Source: Luteibacter jiangsuensis
Lineage (GTDB): Bacteria; Pseudomonadota; Gammaproteobacteria; Xanthomonadales; Rhodanobacteraceae
Direction: 5' to 3'
Length of the DNA stretch: 64,000 nt
Assembly: GCF_011742555.1 (NCBI RefSeq)
Contig: NZ_JAAQQR010000006.1
Location: forward strand, 1 to 64,000
Below the pieces are notes generated by a model. It searched no databases and was not told the origin of the DNA. It saw only the letters and a list, made by a program, of their open reading frames with translations. Below, one piece after another: positions 9,319 through 16,369 of this stretch. The first letter of the stretch is position 1, and every line of letters starts with the position of its first letter. A program made the position numbers and the translations under genes.

Positions 9319-9648
9319 TCAGGAGGCCGACGGTTCTTCCTGCCCTTCGGGCGGGGCCGCTGCGCGCCGGCTGCGAGAGGTTTGCCAGATCCGGAACACC
9401 AGCAGCCCGCCCGTTCCGAAATTCGCCACCAGTTCACCGGGCCACACATGGCCGTAGTCGATGTTCTGGAAGCCGAAGATGGCGCCGAGCATGCCCGCCA
9501 CGTTCACCAGCGCACCGGCGGCCAGCAACGCATGGCAGGCGCGCATCAGGCGGTGGAAGCGGCGGTCGGTGAGCAACCAGACGGCGCTGATGGCCACCAC
9601 CACGTTGCACGCCAGATTGCTGTACAGATAGAACGCGCCATCATTCAT
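9319..9648 (-). CDS. Small holin-like membrane protein 2
   Basis: The 109-residue protein starts at ATG 9648, overlapping the stop of the upstream membrane gene by 4 bp (ATGA). It has three hydrophobic stretches (about 7-27, 39-60 and 70-88) and a charged C-terminal tail with RSRR and Glu residues. That is the size and layout of phage-type holins or small holin partners. There is no enzymatic motif. As the last gene of the muramidase/DUF2589 run it probably acts with its neighbour in the inner membrane. The holin call is inference from topology and context. Confidence 0.6.
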   Translation of the reverse strand: MNDGAFYLYSNLACNVVVAISAVWLLTDRRFHRLMRACHALLAAGALVNVAGMLGAIFGFQNIDYGHVWPGELVANFGTGGLLVFRIWQTSRSRRAAAPPEGQEEPSAS

Positions 9649-9974
9649 GGGCGATTTCCTCCGGTAAAACGATCGATCACACGGTTGGCCAGGGATTCGC
9701 CCTGCGTGTCGATGAGCCGCTGCACGATCATCGTCACCCGCAGGCCGAAGCAGCCGATGAGGAAGGAAACGCCGGCGTGTATTTCCGCCGGCGAGTCCGG
9801 AAGGAAGCGTTCTTCCAGCGCGGGCGCGAGGAAGATCGCCAGCATGGCGCCGCACACCACTTGCACCACGGCGCGCTTGCGCGAAGGCTCGTTGCCGAGC
9901 GCCACCGGAAGGATGGCGCCGCCGATTGCCGCCAGCAGTAGCCAGAAGCGGGTGAAGAGCAGCACGGTGTCCAT
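9645..9974 (-). CDS. Small holin-like membrane protein 1
   Basis: The 109-residue protein has three predicted membrane helices (about residues 5-28, 37-54 and 68-82), a short basic loop (EPSRKRAVVQ) and a hydrophilic tail. The pattern resembles putative three-helix phage holins that open the inner membrane for an endolysin. ATG 9974 is preferred over a frame extension to 10064, which is Arg/Pro-rich and lacks similarity. A GH108 muramidase in the same run (12639-13199) would be the matching cell-wall enzyme. Confidence 0.62.
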   Translation of the reverse strand: MDTVLLFTRFWLLLAAIGGAILPVALGNEPSRKRAVVQVVCGAMLAIFLAPALEERFLPDSPAEIHAGVSFLIGCFGLRVTMIVQRLIDTQGESLANRVIDRFTGGNRP

Positions 9975-9984
9975 GGCGGCGGCC

Positions 9985-10395
9985 TCAGGGGCTCGGCTTC
10001 GACGCGGGACGCAGCTTGCCGGCCCACTTGCCCTTGCCAATCGTGCCGTTGGTGGCAAACGCAATGGCGAGAACCTTGCCGTCGGCGTCCGGCGTGAGCA
10101 CGAAGGTCACATCCTCCAGGCCCTGGCAGAACATGCCGCCGCCGGACGAGGTGCCGAAGGTGTAGGCCAGACTGGACGCGTCGGCGCCGCGGACGATGGG
10201 CACACTGCAGCGGTACGGCGACCCGAAATGCACGCTCGAGTCGCTGAATCGAACTTCCGCGTCCACGGTGTTGAGGTTCTCGCGCTTGAGCGTGCCCGCC
10301 CAGACACCCTCCGGGTCCTTGGCGAAGGCCGCGGCAGGCAAAAGCAGGCAGATCAGGGCGGCGGCGCCCAGGGCCTTTAGGTTACGCGTATACAT
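9985..10395 (-). CDS. Small secreted protein, unknown
   Basis: The 136-residue protein begins MYTRNLKALGAAALICLLL with a typical Sec signal peptide cleaved after AFA (about residue 25). The mature part is about 110 residues, beta-rich in appearance, with two cysteines that could form a disulfide and a KGKWAGKLRPASK end. ATG 10395 is chosen because the upstream frame extension has no signal peptide character. It lies between the single-pass membrane gene and the holin-like genes, so it may be an envelope partner or an exported product of the cluster. Confidence 0.65.
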   Translation of the reverse strand: MYTRNLKALGAAALICLLLPAAAFAKDPEGVWAGTLKRENLNTVDAEVRFSDSSVHFGSPYRCSVPIVRGADASSLAYTFGTSSGGGMFCQGLEDVTFVLTPDADGKVLAIAFATNGTIGKGKWAGKLRPASKPSP

Positions 10396-10426
10396 GGTGG
10401 TCTCCCTTACGTTGTGGATGGCACGG

Positions 10427-10606
10427 CTACACCGGAAGGCGCAGCCACACCGCGATGCCGGCAAGGCCGGCGAAAACGAGAAGAAGCAGCACGAAGCCGA
10501 GAATCCACGGACGGAGGCGGCCCGGCCGTTTCGGCGGTTCGTCCAGACAGGCGATGAGCGCGCGCTCCCATTCCGGCGATACGCGCAGGCGCGACAGGCG
10601 TTCCAT
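10427..10606 (-). CDS. Small single-pass membrane protein (59 aa)
   Basis: The protein has a charged N-terminal half and one C-terminal hydrophobic helix (about residues 34-54, ILGFVLLLLVFAGLAGIAVW). ATG 10606 overlaps the TGA of the upstream gene (TGATG), the usual sign of translational coupling, and is preferred over an Arg-rich extension to 10669. Single-pass small proteins next to holins often act as antiholins or spanin-like partners, but nothing in the sequence proves that here. Confidence 0.55.
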   Translation of the reverse strand: MERLSRLRVSPEWERALIACLDEPPKRPGRLRPWILGFVLLLLVFAGLAGIAVWLRLPV

Positions 10607-11046
10607 CAGCCGTTCCCCGCCAAGGGCAACGGCACGACGCGCCCGTCGATCGATACGTCCGGCTGCCACGCGTCACTGGCGCGGAAGGCCACGCGCATGC
10701 GATGCAGCGCCCTCCTCCGGAACCACGTGCGGCGCGACGGCGACAGGTCGATCACGAGGCCGCCGGTGCCGGTGCTGCCGCGCTCGTAGCGCAGGCGGCA
10801 ATCGAATTCCACGGACAGCTCGGTCACCAGCGGCACGTGCGGATCGCGGAACCAGTTCAGCGGAATCACCACCGATTCCAGCGGTGCGTCGAAGGCGGAA
10901 TCGCGCGGCACATCCACGTGCAGGGCCCGATCGCCTGCGTCGCTCGCCGCGTAGTGCATGAGGCGGCGCCGGCGCAATGCCTCGTTGGCCGCCTCAACGG
11001 ACACGCGCAGCGCGTACAGCAACTGGTCGAAGGTGCAGGTCGCCAT
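10606..11046 (-). CDS. Unknown protein, possibly DUF2589-like
   Basis: The 146-residue protein starts MATCTFDQLLYALRVSVEAA. An N-terminal amphipathic helix is followed by a central beta segment. Its layout (two small residues and a proline, IPLNWFRDPHVPLVTELSVEFDCRL split over residues about 61-85) parallels the VPLLAIVKVPNLSVTKVDITFD core of the DUF2589 gene at 11383. I therefore suspect a diverged third member, though the identity is low. A GGAGG site lies at the stop of the upstream 86-residue gene, so the genes are coupled. Confidence 0.55.
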   Translation of the reverse strand: MATCTFDQLLYALRVSVEAANEALRRRRLMHYAASDAGDRALHVDVPRDSAFDAPLESVVIPLNWFRDPHVPLVTELSVEFDCRLRYERGSTGTGGLVIDLSPSRRTWFRRRALHRMRVAFRASDAWQPDVSIDGRVVPLPLAGNG

Positions 11047-11052
11047 GGCCGC

Positions 11053-11313
11053 CTAGCCCTCCGCCAGCCACACGGGCTTGCGCGGGAATCCCACGTGGTA
11101 GCAGAGCCACTGCATCACCACCTGGTGTTCGCCCAGCTGCAGCACGTTGAAGCACTTTTCGATACCGATGATGCAGCCCTTCGGCGTGTCGGTAAGGCAG
11201 CGATTGAGCAGCTTGCGCGCATCCTCGATCTGCGCCTCGCTGCTCATCTGGTTCGGGTTGTCGCTGCCGACCACCACGCGTTTCACGAATTTCACATCCG
11301 TCAGGTCGAACAT
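11053..11313 (-). CDS. Small unknown protein (86 aa)
   Basis: The protein begins MFDLTDVKFVKRVVVGSDNP, has no signal peptide or membrane helix and includes four cysteines (two near CLTDTPKGCI, one in EKCF and one in WLCYH). ATG 11313 is preceded by GGGAGAAGAGG. It sits between the large DUF2589 gene and the 146-residue gene in the same direction with 6 bp to the next start, so it is part of the run. I do not recognise the family. Confidence 0.6.
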   Translation of the reverse strand: MFDLTDVKFVKRVVVGSDNPNQMSSEAQIEDARKLLNRCLTDTPKGCIIGIEKCFNVLQLGEHQVVMQWLCYHVGFPRKPVWLAEG

Positions 11314-11382
11314 CCTCTTCTCCCGGAAAGAATCGCGACGGCCGGATGGACGCCGCGACAGGTGCGTGGAGCGAAGCGCGGA

Positions 11383-12048
11383 TTAACCGCCGTTACCGGC
11401 TCCGTTCGGGGGAGGCGGCGTATCTTCGGCCGGCACCGCCTTCGGCGGGCTGACCCGACGGGGTGCGCAGGCGGTCTGCAGGATGTCCATGACGCGGGCA
11501 AGGCCTTCCGGCATGCCGTTGTCCTCGGCGTGAACTTCCACGTGGTACTTGGCCGAGTTGTCGGACGTGCGCGTGTTTTCCTTGTGGGTCGCGACCGAAC
11601 CGGACACGTGCGCGGTGGCCTTGAAGATGCCCCAGCCGATGGACATCTCGGCACCGAATTCGCCCTTCTTGTCTTCGCTTTCCACTTGGCTGAAGGACGA
11701 CTTCACTTCCATGTCGAAGGTGATGTCCACCTTCGTGACGCTGAGATTGGGCACCTTCACGATGGCGAGCAGCGGCACTTCCAGTTCCACGTCTTCTTCC
11801 GCGATGCCACCGGCATTGGTGGGATCGTCGACGGGGCGCTTGAAGCGGAACTGCGCGGTACGGGTGGCACCCACACCGTTGGGATCGTTCGCGGCCGGCG
11901 GCATGAAGCCGATGACCTTGATGAAATCCGCGGTGGCCTGGGCCAGCTTCACCTGCGCTTCGCACGCGGCGGTGAGTGGCGAGCCGATCAGGTCGCCCAT
12001 GGGCAGACCCTTGAACTGGCTGGATAGATTGACGAGTTCGTCAGCCAT
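11383..12048 (-). CDS. DUF2589 domain-containing protein 1
   Basis: The 221-residue protein shows the full DUF2589 layout. An N-terminal helix ends in LIGSPLTAACEAQVKLAQAT. A central VPLLAIVKVPNLSV and KVDITFDMEVK beta core follows, then a segment with HKENTRTSDNSAKYHVEVHA and the C-terminal DNGMPEGLARVMDIL helix. A low-complexity Pro-rich tail ends the protein. The family has no known function and usually occurs as pairs of genes. ATG 12048 has an AAGGAG site and replaces a longer frame start at 12087. It follows DUF2589 protein 2 with a 68-bp gap. Confidence 0.85.
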   Translation of the reverse strand: MADELVNLSSQFKGLPMGDLIGSPLTAACEAQVKLAQATADFIKVIGFMPPAANDPNGVGATRTAQFRFKRPVDDPTNAGGIAEEDVELEVPLLAIVKVPNLSVTKVDITFDMEVKSSFSQVESEDKKGEFGAEMSIGWGIFKATAHVSGSVATHKENTRTSDNSAKYHVEVHAEDNGMPEGLARVMDILQTACAPRRVSPPKAVPAEDTPPPPNGAGNGG

Positions 12049-12116
12049 GATGTGACTCCTTGCGATGTTTGACGCGACTTGCGACATGCACGCCGCGGTT
12101 CAGTGCGGTCGACCCC

Positions 12117-12635
12117 TCAGTCGCCCGGTGTGAACGTCTTGAAGACCCCTTGCGTCTGCGCAAGGTGGTTCATGAGGCGGGTGGCGCCGTCGGTGGGCTC
12201 ACTCCCTTCCACGCGCAGCACCACGTGCACGTTGCCGGTGCGGCGGTCCTTCCCGCCCGCGCTGGGGTCCACGCTCAGGTGCGGACGCGCGGCGGGTGGC
12301 TTGCCCTTCCAGTTGGGATCGATGTGCTCCTCGGCGGGCACCTCGCCTTCCACCAGCGGGCCAATGTCCGCGTCGAAGGTGATCTCCACGTCCTTGATGC
12401 GCAGCACGTTGGTCGATACCAGGGGCAGCAATGGCGCGCGGTAGAGGTCTTCGTCGGCCTCCCCCGCCTTGGGGTGCAGCGAAGGCATGCGGATCACCAC
12501 GCTCTTCGGCCGGTTGTCCTCGTCGAAGAAATCGCTCAAGCGAGACATCTGGTGCTGCTCGATGCGATCCTGGGCATCCACCACGGCGCCTGCGATGGCT
12601 TCGATCAGGGTGTTGAGTGAGGTCTGCGCGGCCAT
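12117..12635 (-). CDS. DUF2589 domain-containing protein 2
   Basis: The 172-residue protein opens MAAQTSLNTLIEAIAGAVVDAQ and carries the DUF2589-type core LLPLVSTNVLRIKDVEITFDAD near residues 68-90. A variable insert rich in Pro and Gly follows, then a second beta segment (TGNVHVVLRVEGSEPTDG) and a C-terminal helix. It is shorter than its neighbour and lacks the NTRTSDNSAKY motif, so the two may form unlike partners in one assembly. GGGAGG precedes the start, and the muramidase gene ends only 3 bp upstream of it. Confidence 0.75.
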   Translation of the reverse strand: MAAQTSLNTLIEAIAGAVVDAQDRIEQHQMSRLSDFFDEDNRPKSVVIRMPSLHPKAGEADEDLYRAPLLPLVSTNVLRIKDVEITFDADIGPLVEGEVPAEEHIDPNWKGKPPAARPHLSVDPSAGGKDRRTGNVHVVLRVEGSEPTDGATRLMNHLAQTQGVFKTFTPGD

Positions 12636-12638
12636 GGG

Positions 12639-13199
12639 TCACGCGCCTCCCTTCGGTGCGGACACGGTGTCCGGAAAGGAATCCACCCGCGCGAGCCAGC
12701 CCTTCAGGAACTTGCCCAGCGGTGGGCGCTGTGCCACGAGGTTGTTGTAGTAGTCCTTCCGGCCCTGCTTATAGGCGCTGTACAACTTCTGCGGATCGGC
12801 ACTGGCGACGGCCGCGAGTGTGCCGGGCCCGATGGCGCCGTCTACCGCGATCTGCGGTTTCGCGCCCAGGCTGTTGAGTACGCGTTGCAGCAGGCGCGAG
12901 GCATTGGCGCCCGCATTCACCTGGAAATCGAACACGATGTTCGCAAGTTCCTGCGGCTCCAACTTGTCGCCGCACACCTTGTCCCAGTAGAGCGCCTTAT
13001 AGATGGTGCCGGCCTGCGCGTCGGTGAGGTTGCGCAGGTTGTCGAGCGTGGGCGCGATGCCCAGCAGGCTTTGCGCGCACTGCTTGAACGTGGCAAGCGT
13101 CACGCCCTTGTTGGTCGCGCCACCGGGATCGACGGGGTCGTTGACGAAACCACCTTCGTGCTTGAGCAGTGTGGGAAAGAAGCTGTTGAAGTCGGCCAT
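12639..13199 (-). CDS. GH108 family muramidase with peptidoglycan-binding domain
   Basis: The 186-residue enzyme belongs to the phage-type lysozyme family GH108, which cuts the MurNAc-GlcNAc bond. The motif LLKHEGGFVNDPVDPGG at residues 10-26 contains the catalytic Glu in HEGG. The NKGVT and YWDKVCGDKL segments follow. The C-terminal part (DGAIGPGTLAAV to YYNNLV) matches the small peptidoglycan-binding domain. There is no signal peptide, so it needs a holin or another route to reach the wall. ATG 13199 has an AGGAG site. It heads the DUF2589 run and could be its endolysin. Confidence 0.88.
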   Translation of the reverse strand: MADFNSFFPTLLKHEGGFVNDPVDPGGATNKGVTLATFKQCAQSLLGIAPTLDNLRNLTDAQAGTIYKALYWDKVCGDKLEPQELANIVFDFQVNAGANASRLLQRVLNSLGAKPQIAVDGAIGPGTLAAVASADPQKLYSAYKQGRKDYYNNLVAQRPPLGKFLKGWLARVDSFPDTVSAPKGGA

Positions 13200-13344
13200 T
13201 GCGGTGCACTCCTGGTTCGGCGCGGTGGCGCCGGCCGGTGTACTTTCCGCTTGTTGCTGAGTTCGGAAGATCGGTGAAATGCTGATTAGGTTGCTTTGGC
13301 TTGCTGATTGGTAACGAGGTTTCCCGCGTGCCACAAAAGAGCCT

Positions 13345-13430
13345 CGTCATTCCCGCGAAGGCGGGAATCCAGTGACTCACGGCCGCGGTGGGGAACGAGG
13401 CACTGGATCCCTGCTTTCGCAGGGATGACG
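13345..13430. repeat. Family C palindromic repeat
   Basis: An 86-bp element starts CGTCATTCCCGCGAAGGCGG and ends with CTTTCGCAGGGATGACG. The outer 6 bp and the inner GGGAATCCAGTG/CACTGGATCCC words are inverted copies of each other. It lies between the response regulator and the muramidase gene. This word type is common in intergenic DNA of many proteobacteria. Only one copy is seen in the window. Confidence 0.8.
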
Positions 13431-13442
13431 TCGCGCTACGCG

Positions 13443-14096
13443 TCAGGGTTCCAGCGTCGTCAGGCCTTCACGCAGGGCGTAGCGCGTGAGTTGGGCGATA
13501 CCGCTGATGCCCAGCTTCGCCATGATGTGTTCCCGGTGCGTGCCCACCGTCTTCACGCTCACGTGCAGGCGTTCCGCAATATCCCGTGCACTCAAGCCTT
13601 CGGCGAACAGCTGGGTGACTTCCCGCTCCCGGGCGCTCAAGGCTTCACCTTGCGCGAACGCCGGCCCGTCGTTGCGACGCAGCCCGCCCACCAGGAGATG
13701 GGCGATGTCGGGGCTTATGAAGTAGCGTGAGCGCATCACGGCCTCAATGGCCTCGTTGAGCACGCCGAAGCCGTCGCGCTTCAGCACATAGGCATGTGCG
13801 CCGGCGTCGAAGGCCGCCTTCACCCAGCGCGCGTCTTCGTAAGCGGAGAGGCACAACAACCGTGTATGCGGACATCGCGGCGCGATGCGGCGGATGGCCT
13901 CGAGGCCGCTCAGGCCGCGCATGGCACAGTCGAACACGATAAGCCCCGGCTGGCAGCGCAGTGCACTGCGCACACAATCGCGTCCGTCGGCCGTGCTGCC
14001 GATCACTTCATAGCGTCCCGAGCCTGCCAGCAGCGAGGCCACGCCTTCGCGCAACAAGGCCTGTTCGTCGGCCAGAAGGACGGTCACCCGCATCAT
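13443..14096 (-). CDS. NarL/FixJ-type response regulator
   Basis: The 217-residue protein has a receiver domain (about residues 4-118) and a LuxR-type HTH (about 150-210). The receiver shows an acidic pocket near LLADE, the phospho-acceptor Asp in GLIVFDCAMRG and a conserved Lys in LKRDG. The HTH contains LSAREREVTQLFAEGLSARD and VKTVGTHREHIMAKLG. No histidine kinase lies next to it. The nearest candidate, on the other strand, is the one-piece sensor at 20498-23500. Its place beside the muramidase/DUF2589 run suggests it may control that run. Confidence 0.88.
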   Translation of the reverse strand: MMRVTVLLADEQALLREGVASLLAGSGRYEVIGSTADGRDCVRSALRCQPGLIVFDCAMRGLSGLEAIRRIAPRCPHTRLLCLSAYEDARWVKAAFDAGAHAYVLKRDGFGVLNEAIEAVMRSRYFISPDIAHLLVGGLRRNDGPAFAQGEALSAREREVTQLFAEGLSARDIAERLHVSVKTVGTHREHIMAKLGISGIAQLTRYALREGLTTLEP

Positions 14097-14233
14097 GCGG
14101 CGCCCTCTGCGAGCTGCGTCGCCGATACAAAACGGAAGCCACCGCCACGGATGGCGGTGGTGTGGTCTTGGGCATGCATCCTGGACCCCCTACCCTTGTC
14201 TGCTCCCAAGCCGGCAGCCCGCGCCGGCCCCCC

Positions 14234-14257
14234 GGCCGCCGGGCTCCCCCGGCGGCC
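14234..14257 (-). terminator. Strong GC hairpin after the caspase-like gene
   Basis: A perfect 10-bp stem (GGCCGCCGGG pairing with CCCGGCGGCC) with a 4-base loop lies about 20 bp beyond the stop of the minus-strand gene at 14278. There is no T-run, so it would act as a stabilising or Rho-assisted end rather than a classic intrinsic terminator. Confidence 0.5.
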
Positions 14258-14277
14258 GCCTCAAGGCGTCCCGTCCG

Positions 14278-14799
14278 TCAGAGGTTCCCGATGCCCTGGG
14301 TAATCTCGTCCACGTCGTCCTGCTTCCTGTATTCCCTCCACAGGGGGCTGGGATTGTTCGAGGGATTGATCCCGGTGATGCCGTGATCGCCCCCGGTAAA
14401 TCCGTACCCTTGGCCCACCTCGTCGAAGGTGAGGACACGGGTCGTGGCCAGCACCGCGGCACCGGTCGCATTGGCGAGCCGCTGTGCCGGAGACCAAAGC
14501 TCGTTGTGATCGCTGAGCGTGCCGCCGGTCTTCGTTGCGCCGCTGTGGCAGTTGGCCAGGATCACGAAATGGATACCGAGGCTGGTGACGCAACCGGCCA
14601 GGGCTTTCAGTGTGTCCTTTGCCTCGATCTCGTCGCGGTGCCCGACGACGATGAGCATGCCGAAATCCTTGGACGTCTCGCCGCCCAGCGCGGCGCCGTC
14701 TACACAGTGGGAAACGGGCTCGTAAAGCTTGTGCAGTTTCCTCGCTTCACGTTCGCCGTCGGCCGAACCGTGGGGCCAGGTAATCAGTGTCTTTGACAT
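14278..14799 (-). CDS. Caspase/C80-like His-Cys dyad protein
   Basis: The 173-residue protein has two beta-strand ends bearing VVGHRDE (His54) and ILANCHSG (Cys84). These are spaced and embedded like the catalytic dyad of clan CD cysteine peptidases (caspase, C80, CHAT). A LSDHNELWSPAQRLA stretch follows and may form the specificity region. No signal peptide is present. GAGGAGGAG precedes ATG 14799. It could be a self-processing or effector protease of the neighbouring cluster. The fold assignment rests on motif spacing alone and needs a structure comparison. Confidence 0.55.
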   Translation of the reverse strand: MSKTLITWPHGSADGEREARKLHKLYEPVSHCVDGAALGGETSKDFGMLIVVGHRDEIEAKDTLKALAGCVTSLGIHFVILANCHSGATKTGGTLSDHNELWSPAQRLANATGAAVLATTRVLTFDEVGQGYGFTGGDHGITGINPSNNPSPLWREYRKQDDVDEITQGIGNL

Positions 14800-14971
14800 G
14801 GTGGTCGCTCCTCCTCGAATGGAGGTGCCACGTTATGTCGGCGCCCGGCCGTACCGTATCGGCTAAATCCTGATTCTTGGCGCTGGCCTCGCGTAGTGCG
14901 GTGAACGTCACGCCCCGCGGTGAGGACACACGCCTGTCGTGCGCCCGGCAGCCTTCACATCCTGCGCGTTC

Positions 14972-16303
14972 TCACGCTTTCCGATCGCGGGCGGCCGCGC
15001 GGGCGGCACGCAGCGCATCGAGCTTCTCGCGCAGCTTCAGTTCCAGGCCGCGATCCACGGGCTCGTAGAACGTCGTGCCCACCAGTTCGTCGGGCAGGCA
15101 CTGCTGGTCGAGCGCCACCCCGCCGTCCACGTCGTGGTCGTACTGATATCCGCTGCCGTAACCCAGCCCCTTCATGAGCTTGGTGGGCGCATTGCGCAGG
15201 TGCATGGGAACGTCCAGGCTCCCCATCTGCTTCACGGTGGCGCGCGCCTTGTTGTAGGCCATGTACGCGGCATTGCTCTTCGGCGAGATGGCCAGCCAGA
15301 TCGCCAACTGCGCAAGGCCGAGTTCGCCTTCCGGGCTGCCGAGGCGCTCGTAGGTGTCCCAGGCGTCGAGGGCCATGCGCCATGCGCGCGGCTCGGCAAG
15401 GCCCACGTCTTCCACGGCCATGCGGGTCATGCGGCGGGCGAGGTAAAGCGGATCGCAACCGCCGTCCAGCATGCGCGTGAGCCAGTACACGGCGGCATCG
15501 GGGTCGGACGAACGCACCGACTTGTGCAGCGCGGATATCTGGTCGTAGAACTGTTCGCCGCTCTTGTCGAAGCGGCGGGTGCGGTCCGCCAGAACCTGTT
15601 CGAGGGTGGCGTCGTCGATGCGTCCGTCTTCCGCCAGCTCGGCGGCGATTTCCAGCAACGTGAGCGCGCGGCGCACGTCGCCGTCGGCGGCGCTCGCAAT
15701 GAGCTTCAACGACCCCTCATCCACGGAAAGGCCAAGATCGCCCAGGCCGCGTTCGCTGTCGGCAAGCGCGCGATGCAGCGCGGCCACGATGTCGTCGGCA
15801 CCCACCGCGTCGAGCACGTGCACGCGACAGCGCGACAACAGCGCGGAGTTGAGTTCGAACGACGGGTTTTCGGTGGTGGCGCCGACAAAGATGATGACGC
15901 CGCGTTCGATATAGGGCAGGAAGGCGTCCTGCTGCGCCTTGTTGAAGCGGTGCACCTCGTCCACGAACAGCACCGTCCGCCGTCCTTGCGCGAAGTTGCC
16001 TTCCGCTTCCGCCAGCGCCTTGCGCACATCCGGCAGGCCGCTCATCACCGCGGAAATGGCCCGGAAGTCGGCATCGGCATAGCGCGCGACAAGCAAGGCG
16101 AGCGTGGTCTTGCCGCAACCCGGCGGCCCCCACAGGATCATCGAATGCACCCGCCCGGCTTCGAGCGCGCGGCGTAACGGTTTGCCTTCGCCCACCACGC
16201 GCTGCTGGCCCACGATCTCGTCGAGCGCACGCGGACGCATGCGCTCGGCCAGGGGTTTCAGGGCTTCGGGTTCGGCAAAGAGACCGGGGGGCTGGAAGGA
16301 CAT
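14972..16303 (-). CDS. rarA: Replication-associated recombination AAA ATPase RarA
   Basis: The 443-residue AAA+ protein acts at stalled replication forks and relates to clamp-loader subunits. Walker A is GPPGCGKTT at residues 59-67, Walker B is VLFVDEVHRF at about 111-120, and an arginine finger lies in LLSRCRVHVL. The C-terminal tetramerisation region contains the conserved GYGSGYQYDHD and FYEPVDRG motifs. ATG 16303 (MSFQPPGLF) is preferred over a frame extension to 16363. In related genomes it commonly lies near lolA and serS. Here other genes separate it from both. Confidence 0.96.
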   Translation of the reverse strand: MSFQPPGLFAEPEALKPLAERMRPRALDEIVGQQRVVGEGKPLRRALEAGRVHSMILWGPPGCGKTTLALLVARYADADFRAISAVMSGLPDVRKALAEAEGNFAQGRRTVLFVDEVHRFNKAQQDAFLPYIERGVIIFVGATTENPSFELNSALLSRCRVHVLDAVGADDIVAALHRALADSERGLGDLGLSVDEGSLKLIASAADGDVRRALTLLEIAAELAEDGRIDDATLEQVLADRTRRFDKSGEQFYDQISALHKSVRSSDPDAAVYWLTRMLDGGCDPLYLARRMTRMAVEDVGLAEPRAWRMALDAWDTYERLGSPEGELGLAQLAIWLAISPKSNAAYMAYNKARATVKQMGSLDVPMHLRNAPTKLMKGLGYGSGYQYDHDVDGGVALDQQCLPDELVGTTFYEPVDRGLELKLREKLDALRAARAAARDRKA

Positions 16304-16369
16304 GGCGCCAGGATCAGTCGACAAGCGGCCATTATCGCCCTTCCGGCGTGCAGGGTGCCTCAACGGCCC

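Noticed and set aside
9319-13199. Simple prophage remnant
   Set aside because: Muramidase and holin-like genes are phage-like, but no capsid, tail, terminase or integrase genes are present and the DUF2589 genes are not phage hallmarks. The possibility is kept as the main alternative to a secretion cassette.
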